From: Euptelea pleiosperma
Lineage: Eukaryota > Streptophyta > Magnoliopsida > Ranunculales > Eupteleaceae
Length of the DNA: 64,000 nt
Reading direction: 5' to 3'
Assembly (NCBI GenBank): GCA_035048495.1
Contig: CM068542.1
Coordinates: 42,127,109 to 42,191,108, forward strand
Part shown: positions 24,668 to 38,000 of the stretch, in pieces
Layout of the letters: every line of letters starts with the position of its first letter
Position numbering within the stretch: the first letter of the stretch is position 1
The notes under the pieces: generated by a model
Databases searched by the model: none
What the model saw: only the letters and a program-made list of their open reading frames with translations
What the model was told of the DNA's origin: nothing
Program-made: the position numbers and the translations under genes

Positions 24668-26033
24668 TCTTCTCAAGGAAAAGAAAAAATGTGTTTGGCG
24701 GGATGATGCGTAGCAATTCCAAGTCATGTGCTGTTCTGTCGATGCTTCCTTCAATAAGTAGCTAGCATGTATTCCACATTATGGTGCACAGAAGAACACA
24801 AGTCCCTAACAGAATTTAACTGCCTTCGGTTAACCCCACTTTGTTCAAACTATGGAAATGGAAATGGAAATGGAAAGTACTTGTCAGAACAGTCTTCCAA
24901 TAATTCAGTTCAAATTATGCAAGAAGCCCGAGGCGACTTTTAAACTAATCAAACTATTAATTACAGTTAGTTGCAGTTGGCCATTTGTTTAGTGCTTTAA
25001 GTAGGTTTCAACGTTTATGATGGCTGATATCTTACATGTGGTCCACACCATCTTTACCTGGCAACATCCTGCTCGAAAATAAATGTATTTGCTGCCAAGT
25101 AATAGCTCCATGAAATAATGTAGGGCGTTTCTGTTTATCACAGGAAGTCATCAAACGGCCCCTTAACCTCTTTCAAACCCATAAAGCTATAACCTATTAA
25201 AAAAGAATAAAGGATACCTGTAAAAAATACCAAATGAGTTGCGAAAAATGAGAAAATATAAGAAGCACTACGCGTTTTTATTCTCATAAATAATCAATAA
25301 AATTTTGAATATGTTATGTAACTGAAGAGAGAGAAATTATACAAATTGATTTGACATATTAAATATCCGAAGAAAATTAACGTCTTTTCATGATTTTGTT
25401 ATGTTAAGCATTGGAATTACCTGATTATGTTAAGGGGGGGGTGTTTGCATCGCCATTTTTTTAAAAATATTTATTTAAAAAAATGAGTTTTTTTAAAAAC
25501 ATTTTTGAAAATGTGTCTTTCTTTAAAAAATAAAAAAAAAAAGGTCCGTTTGGACATCACCAATGCAAAATGTCTTTATTTTTGGTAGGGGACTTCTTTT
25601 TTTTTTGTAATCATGGTAGGGGACTTCAACAGAAAATTGTTTCTTTGTTTATTATGTTCATTGAGCTAGCAAAATTTTAAGGAGTCTTATTTTTTATTTG
25701 AAAAACAGGTTTTAGCTATTTTTTATAAAATGACTTTTTGGCTTAAACAATGTAGTTTTATGGCATAAATACTATATTTAAAAAATGGTCATCCAAACGT
25801 CTACTATTTTGGAAAAACTATTTTTGTGGAAAAAAAGACTTCTCTCTAAAACTGGCGATCCAAAACGACCCAACATTCACTCACGTGCAACACACGTGTC
25901 GCCCGCCTGTTTGAGTAATGCTTTTAGGGCAGAAAGCATCTACTTCGGTGGGATCCTTGACCCACGGGACTCTCAGTAGCTTGTCGTACTCAACTCCAAA
26001 CCTAACTAAGATCGAAGAACAGAAGCTCCGATC
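24668..26033. other. Spacer between the DUF1995 gene and MGP1
   Basis: The first few hundred bases are the presumed 3' UTR of the DUF1995 gene. At about 25434-25872 is a MITE-like block with imperfect inverted ends (GGGTGTTTGCATCGCCATTT against AAACTGGCGATCCAAAACGACCC), ending about 160 bp before the MGP1 start codon. No other gene is visible. Confidence 0.55.
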
Positions 26034-29000
26034 ATGGCGTTCGCCTCTCGTCTCTTATCGAGATCCAAACAGGTATTTCTTCCGCGTTGACGGAGAGATA
26101 TAGATTTGTTCTTTATCTATAGTTCGCGATGTTCTATTAGGACCTGACCATAATCTGAAATCGTATGTCCGCAAGAAGGTAGTTAGGGTTTCTGTTTTTT
26201 ATGAGGTTGGCCATCTCTACGTTATCAGTTAAAACTTGAAAATGTGGGTGAGCAGAACTTCGTTGAGGTGTCGTTTTCTGGGTGAATGGACATTGCTTTA
26301 CTTTGAAAATGGCGGGTCCTCTGGTAAATGTGTTTCGATTTTTGGGTTGTTATTCAATCAAACAATTGGTGGATGATGTCCGGTTAGCTGCTGATGCCCG
26401 GGTTCGGGCACGGTTGCAATCATGTGCTTGCTATTATTAAAAGTGATGTGGTGTGAAAAGTTGGGTCGAAAATGTATTTTGATTGTCTACTGTTACTGTT
26501 AAAAATGCTTAATCTAGAAAAGCAGCAAACGAATTCTAGAATACTTGTTCTAGATCGACAGGTTCTTCTCAGAAACAATCAGTTTTGACAAGATGAATTA
26601 CTACATTTTTCCATTTGGAGCATTGGCATCTGGTGTCAGCTGCCTGCAATAACCATAATTGATTTCAATAGCTAACAAATTCTGTTAAAAGAAGTCAAAT
26701 TTAGGAAACATAATTGCTGTAATTAAAGGGCCAGACAATGCCTGGGTGACGGGTTTCCTGAACGCCCAGGCTATAAATTTTTTTCGTAATTTAATTAATT
26801 TCATAAAAATTAAAGAAAATACAAATAACATGACAAAATTTTGCAAAAGAAGAGGAATAAATCAGATAAGATACCAAAAAGTATTACTTTAAATGAAAGT
26901 GTGGAGTTAAATACTGAGTAACGAAGTAATGCATGCTAAATAATCAAGGAAACCAGAATTGTAACAATTTAATACCGATACGCAAGTGTTCAAACAAAAT
27001 GAGAGTCTCAAAAACCACAAATCCCCTAGGTCGACCACCATTCACTTCCCAAATGCAAAGTCACCAACATCTTGGCAATCAACAGTAAAAGTCATTAAGT
27101 TGATTTAATTTCTTTGATGCCATCCTCGGACTAATAGGAGTCATAACCACTCTTATTGTATTTCTCTTCATCATTTGTCATTTCCAACTTTGGAATCAAG
27201 TAGTCATCACCCTCCTCCACAAGTACCCAAAAGCACTGGAGATAAAAAAATTGCCCACTCGAAGCTTGCAGACCTATCTCATACTTGAGCTCGAAACCTG
27301 CCTTCACCCACTAACTGTTGAGCACTAAACCGCTGGCCTACCGGAAAAAAAGGAGGAAGAAGGCACTTGTATATGGTGGGGCAGAGGTTGAGAAGAGCAT
27401 GGACCGTGGAGGGGAAGTGAATTGTGGCACAGGTTTTGGGTTGGTTAGATCAGTTAAGATTGTTCACTCAGTGAGATTCATAGTTTTTTTTGATAAGTAA
27501 TTCATAGTGTAAGTTTTCGAAACTCTCTTCTTTTTTACTTTTGAATTTTAAATGTCTAAATATCCCTCTAGCACGTGCCACAGGATAAATACAATTTATG
27601 GTACTTAGGAAAGAAAGCGATATAAATGAACAACTAGGCACCCGTGAGGTTGCCTTATAAAGCTTTTTTATATTAGAAAAGAAAAGGAAATAAACTTGCA
27701 ACACACAAGATATGGTTGCTAGAGACAAGTTCTAAATAAGAAAATGATTTGTTTTTCATTTTTAGCGGCATCCCACTTGATCGCCTAGCACCTAGGCATT
27801 CACAGACAATCTCATGTCGCTTTTTTACCAGTGCTTTCCTAGGCCTTTTTTTATAGGCATTAAGGGCATGTTTGGTAGGCCACCCCGGTGGGAAAATAAA
27901 ATATTTGCGCGCACTAATATTTGACCAGGCGTGTTTGGCACGCACTTGCTTGCGCATAATGTTTAGTCGGGCCCACAAATTTGCTCGCCGCGGCGGGTAA
28001 ACATTTGATCACCTCCCTCCCTGAGTAAATATTTTCACACCAAATAAGTGATAGTGGGAAAATTTTATTTTCTCGCGGGAAAATCGTTATTTTCAATAAA
28101 AATGAGTTTTTAATATATAAAAAAGATAAAAATGAGTTTCTAATATATAAAAAGATAAAAATGAGTATTTTTGGATCTTGTGACGGTGTGACCTAATATG
28201 TGGGTCCCACACTCACCTAACCCATGCTTGACTTACTTTGATTTGTGGGACCCACACAAATGGAAAGAAAATGAAGTAAGCTAGCTAATACACGTACCAA
28301 ATGTTAAATATTGATATGCACAAATATTTAGCCAAGATAATATTCGTCTGGCTAAATATTCGCCATTGGAACTCTTTTTCTCACATACCAAACAGGCCCT
28401 AAGGGTCTCAGCTAGGAGTAGTAGCCATCTAGGTGACACGTAATCAAAGCTTTGACTGCACTGAATCTCTATCTTCACCACATTTGGCCAATTAATCAAC
28501 TTAATAGTTGGTAATTTTGAGAATGTGATTTGTACTGTTTAATTAGAAATTCACGAAGTTTCATTTATCTTCCTTGATACCTACAACAGCTTTTTTTCTT
28601 CTTCTAGAGGGCCAAAAATCCCTTTGTAATATTTTTGAACCTCGCCAAAATTTGAACATAACTTCAGTTCCCGACCCACGAGAATTGCCTGAATAATGAT
28701 AGTTAAAAATAAGTTTGATCCACTTTTTTATGCTTTCGCCGAAAAAGGAATTCATGATCTTAGCTCCCCATTGTACACCATTGCCCCAAATATCTCTCAA
28801 AATCCACAACTCCAAAACTGAAATTTGTTTGTGGTAGATGCCCATTGCCAATAAATTATTCTTGATACCTTGTAGGCTTGGAGTAGTAGCCTTTAATTTC
28901 TATTTTTTTTTTCAAAGGTAGTAGCCTTTAAATTCTATCATTTAACTCTTTCGAAGCTCCTCAAAAAGCCAGGATCTTTGTAGGAATCGTACCCTTCGGT

Positions 29001-32000
29001 TTGAAAGACCCGAAAGCTCAACTCACTAACAAATATGTTATCCTTCTAGCGAGCACCCGTTCAAGAAGTTGGAAATGACTTCCGAGTCTCTCTTATGGTC
29101 GTATAGTGGATAAAGAGGCGATAAGCACTCTCTTTCATGCACATTACATTACACGTCTATTTGGGATAAAATGGCTCCATAGACTAGACGATCAATCACA
29201 AGACAATGTTCCATGCAGGACCCCTTGAGCATAAAAGCTTGTGATGATTCCATAGACATTCTAAGATATTGTAGAAGGATTTGATGAAAAAGTGGCTTAT
29301 ATGGTCCTATTCTATACTCTCTTGCCCCTACAATAGCTCATGGGATGATGATTTCCTTTAAGTGCCGAGAATAGCCAAATGATTCACTAGTTCTTTTTCA
29401 TTAGGATTCCTCACGAACATGGATGCTGAACAATTTTGATGTTGTCCTTTTCAAAACACTTCACAAACTGAAACCCTTTTTTAGGAATGGGACTAACTTA
29501 CATACCCCAGAGATGGAATTTTGGTCATTAACACTATTGTATCGTCCTCCCCAAACTTAGTTGCATCATCTTTAGCTTCCCCGTTTTGCTATATTATACT
29601 AATTGCTTAAAAAAATAAACTGATAAAGCAATAGTACTTGGAAGAAATTTTAGTGCTTTAAAAATCAGTTTGCAAGCGTGTGAGTGCTTCAAATTTGAGG
29701 TTGGGTGATTGTGGTGTTATTAGGCTAATGCGAGTAAACCGTGTCACTTGGAGATTCGTGATGTCATATGGAAGGCTTGCCCCATCTGCACATGCCCCAA
29801 AAGTTTGATACTATATAGTAACATGTTGGAAAGAGATCTACATAATCAGCAAGCACGCCGTATTCGTGTCAGGCATGAGTTAAAATGGTTAATTTCAACA
29901 GTATTTGTCTGCCATTTGCTATCCCTTAGAATTATTGAGCTCTTGACTGACTTGATTTACCAAATTTAACTTTCTACTTCTCTAGTTCTTTTTATATTGG
30001 ACGGTTGAGGTGTTACAGTTTTGGAGAATGAAACATTAGAAGACAGCGTTGAGTTGCTCTGACCCAAATTAGTTGGTGTCCATTTCCGTAAATATTTGTT
30101 TCTTGAATGCTGTTGTTTTGTTTTTTCCCTGTTCGAATGAAGATCTTGATTTTTAAAATTTTATCTTTCTTAACTTTTTTAGGATATGTTTCCTTCTTCT
30201 TAGTCGTTGTTTCTAATTATGGTTCGTTTGATTCTTGTGGTCTTACAGTTATATGCTGGTCAGATGACTCAGATCATTCTACAACAGGAGCATGTTGTTC
30301 CAGTCCGTTTCTTTGCCAAAGAAGCTGCGCCCCCAGCCCTCAAGGGAGATGGTGAGGGGATTTATCCTTGTTTTCAACATCTCCAAATTTCAACCTTTAA
30401 GATATCAGTGCAATTTGAAGTTGTCGCACCTTACTCAAATTTTCTCATCCTTTTAAAAGTTGATGAGGTTATAGCCTCAATAGCAGGTGCATAGTGTTTG
30501 ACCTTGAGGTGTACCCTGAAGGATTATTTTAGAGAAATATATGCTTTGAGCCTCAGACCTAAGCTTTGTGTGCATTATCTTCATTCCCCGCTACTTTTTA
30601 ATGAGGCAGCATGGGAAGAAATCTGTAAGAAAAAGGAATGCATAGTGTTTGACCTTGAGGTGCATCCTGAAGGATTATTTTAGAGAAATATATGCTTGGA
30701 GCCTCAAACCTAAGCTTTGTGTGCATCATCTTCATTCCCTCTACTTTTTAATGAGGCAGCATGGGAAGGGATGAGGCTTCAATAATTGACCTTGGTTTAT
30801 GCGTGTGTTTGAGAAAGACTTCATTAAATTTGGTTTATTTTATTTTATTTTTTAGAGTTCTCTAGAACCCCATATTCTATGAAATTTCTCAAACTATCTC
30901 AGTTTATGCATGCATGTATGCTTACGCATGTGATGTGGGTTCTTCTGTGGGTGCATGCGACCTGTGGGAGTTTTTTTTTCCTTTAATTTGTATTCATTCA
31001 TTCAAACACCGGATGCAGTTTGCTTGTCAACTTTTTTTGCTCTCTGTGATCTGTGTTGACAAATCAATAATTAGAACTTGCTTTTCAGTCAATAGCAGAT
31101 GCAATTTGATTGTCAATGTTAATTTTTTGTGTCTATGCTTACAATTGCACTTGCATGTTGTTTAGCTTTCGGTATTAGCTGTGAAGGATTTCTCTAAAAT
31201 CCATTTTCTCTACGACCCCATTTTTTATAGTACCTCTCAAATTCTCTCTTGGCTTGTGCATGTGTGTATGCTCACATGTGTGTGACATGAGTTCTCCTGT
31301 GGATGCAATGCAACTTGTCTGAGTTCCTTTTCTTTCTTTCTTTATGTCTTGGGTTTTGATTTCTCTGCAATCCATTTTCAATAATCTCTCTCAAACTGCT
31401 CTTCCGCTTTGAAAGCTGAGTTGTGAAGAATCTCTTCATCGAAGATATTTGAGCTGTGTAGGATTTCCTCACCTTCTATCAGTTGATCTGATTAGTATTC
31501 TTCATTCATTTAATACTGGATGCAGTTTGCTTATCAACATTTCTTGCTCTCTTTTATCTGTGCTGACAAATGAATAATTAGAACTTATTTTTTCAGTTTA
31601 TAGCAGATGCAGTTTGCTTGTCAACATGTATTTTTTGTCTCTGTGCTGACAATTGCACTTGCATGTGGGCTGAAAGAGATGCTGAAGAACATCTTTTTCG
31701 AAGTTAAGAAGAAATTCGAGACAGCCATGGGGATACTTCGTAAGGAAAAGATAACCATTGATCCAGATGACCCAGCTGCAGTAGCTCAGTATGCAAAGGT
31801 CATGAAGACTGTAAGAGAAAGGTGAGATTTTGAGTTTGGTGACCTTTTTAGTAGGCATTTATTTGTCCTTGTGTTCCTTTGATTCCAGAAAAAGATCACT
31901 TAATACCTATATGTCATAAGATTATACATATGTATATATACTTGTATGCATGAAATGGTAGAAGAGGCTGTACCATATAGATGGGATGAAGCCACAAGAT

Positions 32001-35000
32001 AAAATATACAAAATATTTTTATCTTGGTGCATCAAATTCGTTCTTTTTAACAATGTGATGGAGAACGTGAGAAAGTGACTTTCACTATTAGTTATTGATC
32101 ATCTGGTTATATATTTCTTAGTATTTCATATCGGTTCTTCATTGATCTAGTTTTAATGCTTCATAACATTTGAAAGTGGTTTCTACATTGTAGATGTGAG
32201 ACTATTGATCATCTGGTTATATATTTCTTAGTATTTCATATCGGTTCTTCATTGATCTAGTTTTAATGCTCTGTAACATTTGAAAGTGGTTTCTACATTG
32301 TAGATGTGAGACCAATTAACTTTCAACTAGATTGTATATTTCTTAGTATTTCATATCGGTTCTTCATTGATCTAGTTTTAATGCTTTGTAACATTTGGAA
32401 GTGGTTTCTACATTTGCTTTAAAGGAAGGTGGTTATACATTTTTTCGTTTTTGCTAGAAACCAAAATCTTTCAACTTGTATGTCCAAATAACTGGTAAGC
32501 AATTAGTGTATTTGTTTATTTATTGTCATCATGTTGTTTCTTGATTGCCAAACATTTTGCTCCATAAAGCATAGCTGGTCTTATTGCTATATCCATTTTA
32601 TATTTTTATTTAGAAAGCACCGATTGTTCGTTGATTCAGCTATCCCACCCATAAGTTATTGGTGACAAATTTACATAGTTGTGAGTGCAAAATCTGGGAT
32701 ATAGATATAGCCGTCGATTATCTTCAATATTCGCACACACATCAACAAATAAATAGAAACTGATCAAGAAACATAAAAGAATCTGAAAAATGAAGAAAAG
32801 AGACAACCATTTTAGCGAGGTTCATTGCCGGAATCCGGTCGACTATGTCCTCGGCCTCATCGGTGGAGGCAATCCACTATTTCCTTTCAAATGTTACATT
32901 TCTCTCTTTATTGTTACAGTACTTGGGTGGTTGGGCCTCCAAAGAAGATGAAGAAGCTCACATCTCTATAGGTGGAGAGGTCTATAAATAGAAAACAATC
33001 AGGACATAAACATTGTAAAATGGGTAATAATAGATGTGACCCGAGTGCAAGCTAGGAAGGATGCGCCCTAAAGAACATCCTCGAGGATGCATACATTGAG
33101 AAATGTGCCAATCGGTCCTCGAGATTTGTGTAAAAGTGTGAAAGTTATGGTACCCTATGGGTCGTTGGGATAGCTTTGCTTGTAGGTACCCGCAGCTCCA
33201 TGTTTTTGGTTTTCAATCTGGCAGTTCAGCTTCTTCCATTGCTTCTCAAACACATGTAGTCCAGACTATCATGAACGAGTACATTACATTTCCTATCTTG
33301 TTGTCTAACAGGAATTTTTCTGAGGTGCAGTACAAATCCTTTGCTTAAAATTATTGATGTGAAAATTATTGAAACCATGAATGTTTATGGAGGTGAGAAT
33401 TGAGATGCCTTTGTTGAGATGAAGGTGACTGTGGAAGCTAAAGCTTTTGAGTTTTCGATTCTCGGTAAAGGGGGTAAATCACTGATTCGCATTAGGGAAG
33501 AGGGGAGAAGGTGGGTTGAGGAAGCTGATGTACCTGAGGTGCTGGGAACTTGGTTAGTAGACTTTTTCAAGGAGGCCATTAAGGCTAAGCTTCCTTGTCA
33601 TTTATGGCGGAAGACGGTCATATGGGGACGAACTTTTATAACAGAGGTAAAAAGGAATGGCAGTGGAAACTTCATCCAGTTATCAGAATTTACACCCAAA
33701 GGGAGGAACCTGGTCTTCTGTTTCCCTGAAGGACCCAAGGGAGGCGGATGGATAAAGGTGGCTGAAATACTTTCGTCGTTGCTCAAAAAGCCAGTTGCTC
33801 AGCAGGAGAGAAAGAGGGAGGAAACAAGGGAGGATTGGAGGGAGAAACAAACAAGGTACCCGGAGCATAATATTCCTCAGACGACGTCTCAAAAAGCTCT
33901 CGCCCAAGCTTCAGTTACTTTCAGTTGGGAGAAGGATAGATGGAATCATGTTGTCATTTGTGAAGCATCGAACATAGACTCAAACTGGGAAGATATAGCA
34001 GTGGCTTTAACTTGGATTTCAGGATCTTCAGAACTCTTTTACCTTATTCCTTGTGGGGATAAGAGGAGACTGCTTTTCGTGGAAGACAAGGAGACCTTGG
34101 AATTTCTTTGCAAGTTGACGTCAATAAGAGTGGGTGACAGTATTATCTATCTATGTAGATGGTGGCCTTTGATTAACTCTATATCCCTGTCTTGGAGTTC
34201 TTCACCGACGTGGATTATGGTACAAGGTCTACCATTCCATCTGTGGAACAGGCAGATGTTTGATTTCATCGGGTGGAAGCAGGAGGACTGGTAGATGCTG
34301 ATATAGCCTCCTCAACAGGTACCGATTATAGCGCCTTACGTCTGAAAGTGAGAGGGAAGGCCATGGACATCCCAAGGGTAGTGTTTGTTTGGGAGAGGGA
34401 GACCTGTTACCCTGTTAGCCTTCAAATTCTTTGTGAAGAATCTCTCCCTAAACCTTGGTCGTATGCGAAAAAGGGATATATATCTCGCCAGAAATCAGGC
34501 ACCGGAGATGATATAGCTGTGACAGATTTACCTCCAGCTCCGGCGAAGGTGGATGAGATCCCAGTCGCTGGTCCAGTAGCAGCGGCAGCCTCTGGTGTGG
34601 CAGATTCTCATGGGATGGCAGATAGTTTGCGAAGGAGAAGAAGAAACGTGGCCTCGTACGGGAAGAAGTTTGCTGTTGTCGATAAAGGGGGTTTTCGAAT
34701 TTTAAATTCAAACCCCATTCTCGTAGGTTCTTCTCGTTCAGCGGGGGTTCATATAAGCCACACAAGTGTCACGAATCGAAACGAGTCACTAAAGACTATA
34801 AGAAGTATCGGGTGAAAAAGAAGTACCGCATCTCAATACGGGCGAAGCACACTAGCAGTTCCAACAAGTTCTCTAAAAGGCGGGCTAATGGGCAAGATTT
34901 ATCGGGTCGGGCGAAGAAATCCACTCATAAGGAGTTTCCACCCTCGACTACGGTTCACTCCTTCATAACTCCTTCTGAGAAACAGCCTCCCAAATCCTAC

Positions 35001-38000
35001 GATGAACCCTCCGCCTCCTCTGGTGGAGCTGATCCGAATTATCCTCAGGCGGAGAAGCAGCGCTCAAACCGAGGAAGCTTTAAAGGTAAGGAGACTCTCT
35101 CCATCCCCTCTTCTCCCCTTCCCTCTGTCCTAGGATCTTTTGCTTTTCCGCCTGTCCCTTTAGAGGACAGTTTGCGGTTTGGGTCTTTTGAGTTAGGTTC
35201 AAGCAGTGAACCAACTCAATCGGAATTAGCAAGCCGAACACCGACTATCGATTGCGGTAGAAATACTAACCTTGAGTTGTCGAAGATGATTAGGCAGACA
35301 AAGGCCCCCTGCTCAGAGGGTTTAGCTATGCTGACCAAACCTCCGATTGTATTCGAATGTGCGAAGGAGGGAATGAAGATTAGGCTCAACTCCTTGGGGG
35401 ATGATGAATGCCCTAGGCCTCTGGCAGTATACAATCCTTTTGAGATGGACCTCAACTCCTGGTTTAGACGAAATATCTTAAAATTGGGCATATCCTTGGG
35501 TTTATCCTTTCAAGGTCAGGAGGAAGAAACTTTGAACTTGCTTCTGTCAATTTTAAGTGTTCCTAAGGTGACGGCAGATAAACCAAAGTCTGCAGATCTC
35601 CGTCAGGGAGATGGAAGTTGGGGTCTTTGAAGGAGAAGGAGATCAGTAAAGATGCTACTCAGGGAATGACTGAAGAACTAGAACCACCAGTGGAGGAGGG
35701 GACTCTGTTAGAGACACATACAGGGGAGGGGTCAGGGACAGGGGGCTTAGAGATCCAAGCTGAGGCAACGCCTATGGCCAGAGCTAATAAAATCCCTCGA
35801 GAAATCCAAAGATTGGTGTGCCCTTTCAATTCCGGAGATCCCTTGGTGTACAGGAGTCGTAGAAGCGGGCGAAAGAAGAGGATTGATCAATGAAGCTCAA
35901 TATTATTTCATGGAATGTCAGAGGGCTGGGAAATAGTGATAACAGAAGTGTAGTTAAAAGTTTGATCAATAAGTGGGGCGCTAGGGTGGTTATGTTACAA
36001 GAAACTAAATTGGAAATGATAGACTCGTATGTCATAAAAGAGATTTGCGGTTACGGGGATTTTGGTTGGCACTATTTGCCAGCTCTTGGGTCTTCTGGGG
36101 GCATAGTCATCATTTGGGACAGAGGAGTTCTTGAGGTGGAGGACGCTTTGGTAGGAGCTTTCTCTGTCTCTATTAGATGCAGGTGTGTTGGTGAGCAGAT
36201 GTATTGGATTTTGTCGGGAGTTTATGGCCCCTCGGATTATAGAGACAGGCAGCAGTTTTGGGAGGAACTGGAGGATATAGTTAGCCTTTGGGATGATCCT
36301 TGGTGCATAGGAGACTTCAACGTGATCAGATTCCCGTTCGAGAAGAACATAGGGGGAAGAACGACTAAAAGTATGAAGGACTTTGGTAATTTCATCAATA
36401 GGCATGGCCTTATGGATCTTCCTTTGGGAGGTGCTAAATTCACATGGTCTAATAACCAAGCTAATCCCATCCTTTGCTGGCTGGATAGGTTCCTAATTTC
36501 CCCTAGTTGGGAAGACCATTTTCTTGATGTCTCTCTGGTTACGATTCCAAAACCGACGTTGGACCACACTCCCTTGATGTTAGGCTATGGGGGATTTAGA
36601 TCTAGACCAACCCCTTTTCACTTTGAGAATATGTGGTTGAGTAGCCCTCCTTTAAGGATAAAGTGAAGGAATGGTGGGAGTCTCTCTCCTTTGGCGGAAA
36701 GGCAGGGGTCTCCTTTAGATGCAAATTAAAAGCTCTCAAAGAAAAGATCAAGATTTGGAACAGGGAGGTGTTCGGTCGCATAGACTATCGGAAGGGCTTG
36801 TTGCTTGATAAGATTGTCTTGTTGGACAAGAAGGAAGAGGAGTCCAATCTATCGTTGCTCGAGCAGACAGAGAGAGCAAATCTAAAGGCCGACTATAGTC
36901 ATTGGGTGAAGATGGAGGAGACCTCATGGAGACAGAAATCCAGAGTTAGATGGTTGAAGGAAGGAGACAACAATACAAAATTCTTTCATAAGGTGGCCAA
37001 TGCTAATAGAAGGAGGAACTATGTCTCTCGTCTTAGAGTTAGAGGGGAGATGTTGGAGAATGAGGAATGCATCAGAAACGGGGTGGTCAAGTTTTATTCT
37101 GACATGTATACTGAGTCGATTTCCTTCAGGCCGTCTTTAGAAGGGCTCCACTTTGATAAGATCAGTGTGGTTGATAGGGAGTGGTTAGAGAGACCTATTG
37201 TGGAGGAAGAGGTGGTGAATGCTTTCTCTACCATGGCTAGTGATAAGGCCCCAGGCCCGGATGGTTTCTCCTTGGCTTTTTTCAAGCACTGTTGGGAGAT
37301 TATTGGTAAGGATTTCATGAAGGTGGTGAAAGAATTCCAAGAGGCAGGTTTTTTGGACTTCCCCTCTAATAGTACATTCATTGCCATGATACCAAAGATT
37401 AAAGGAGCAGAGGAAATTTCGGATTACAGGCCTATTAGTTTGGTGTGCCTTATAAGATTATTGCCAAAATCCTTGCCCTGAGATTCAGAGAGGTTTTGAG
37501 TTCTGTGATATCGCCAAATCAATGAGCTTTTGTTAAAGGCAGGCAAATTCTTGATGGGGTTCTAATAGCTAATGAATGCATCGATTCGAGAATTAAGGAA
37601 GGGAAGCCTGGAATAGTTGGTAAAATTGATATGGAAAAGGCATATGACCATGTTAGCTGAGGTTTTCTAGACTATATGCTTGGAAGAATGGGTTTTGGGG
37701 ACAAGTGGAGGAAGTGGATGTGGAGATGCATTTCTTCGGCCTCCTTTTCTATCCTGGTTAACGGATCCCCGGTAGGTTATTTTAAGAGTTCAAAGGGGTT
37801 GCGCCAAGGCGACCCCTTATCCCCCTTCCTGTTCATTTTGGTGGTGGAGGCTTTAGGTAGAATGATCTCCAAGGCTGTTTCTTTAAGAGAGATCGAAGGG
37901 TTTGTCATAGCTCCGGGAACCCCCTCCATATCCCATCTCCAGTTTGCAGACGACATCCTCGTTTTCCTGGATAGCAACAGGTCTCAATTGCGTTTTCTCA

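Noticed and set aside
28561..28851. Minus-strand frame of 96 codons in MGP1 intron 1
   Set aside because: No recognisable domain and no supporting neighbours; cannot be called a gene from sequence alone.
34812..35630. A 272-codon open frame as an independent gene
   Set aside because: It lies between LINE ORF1 and ORF2 inside the 11-bp target duplications and continues ORF1 after a frameshift.
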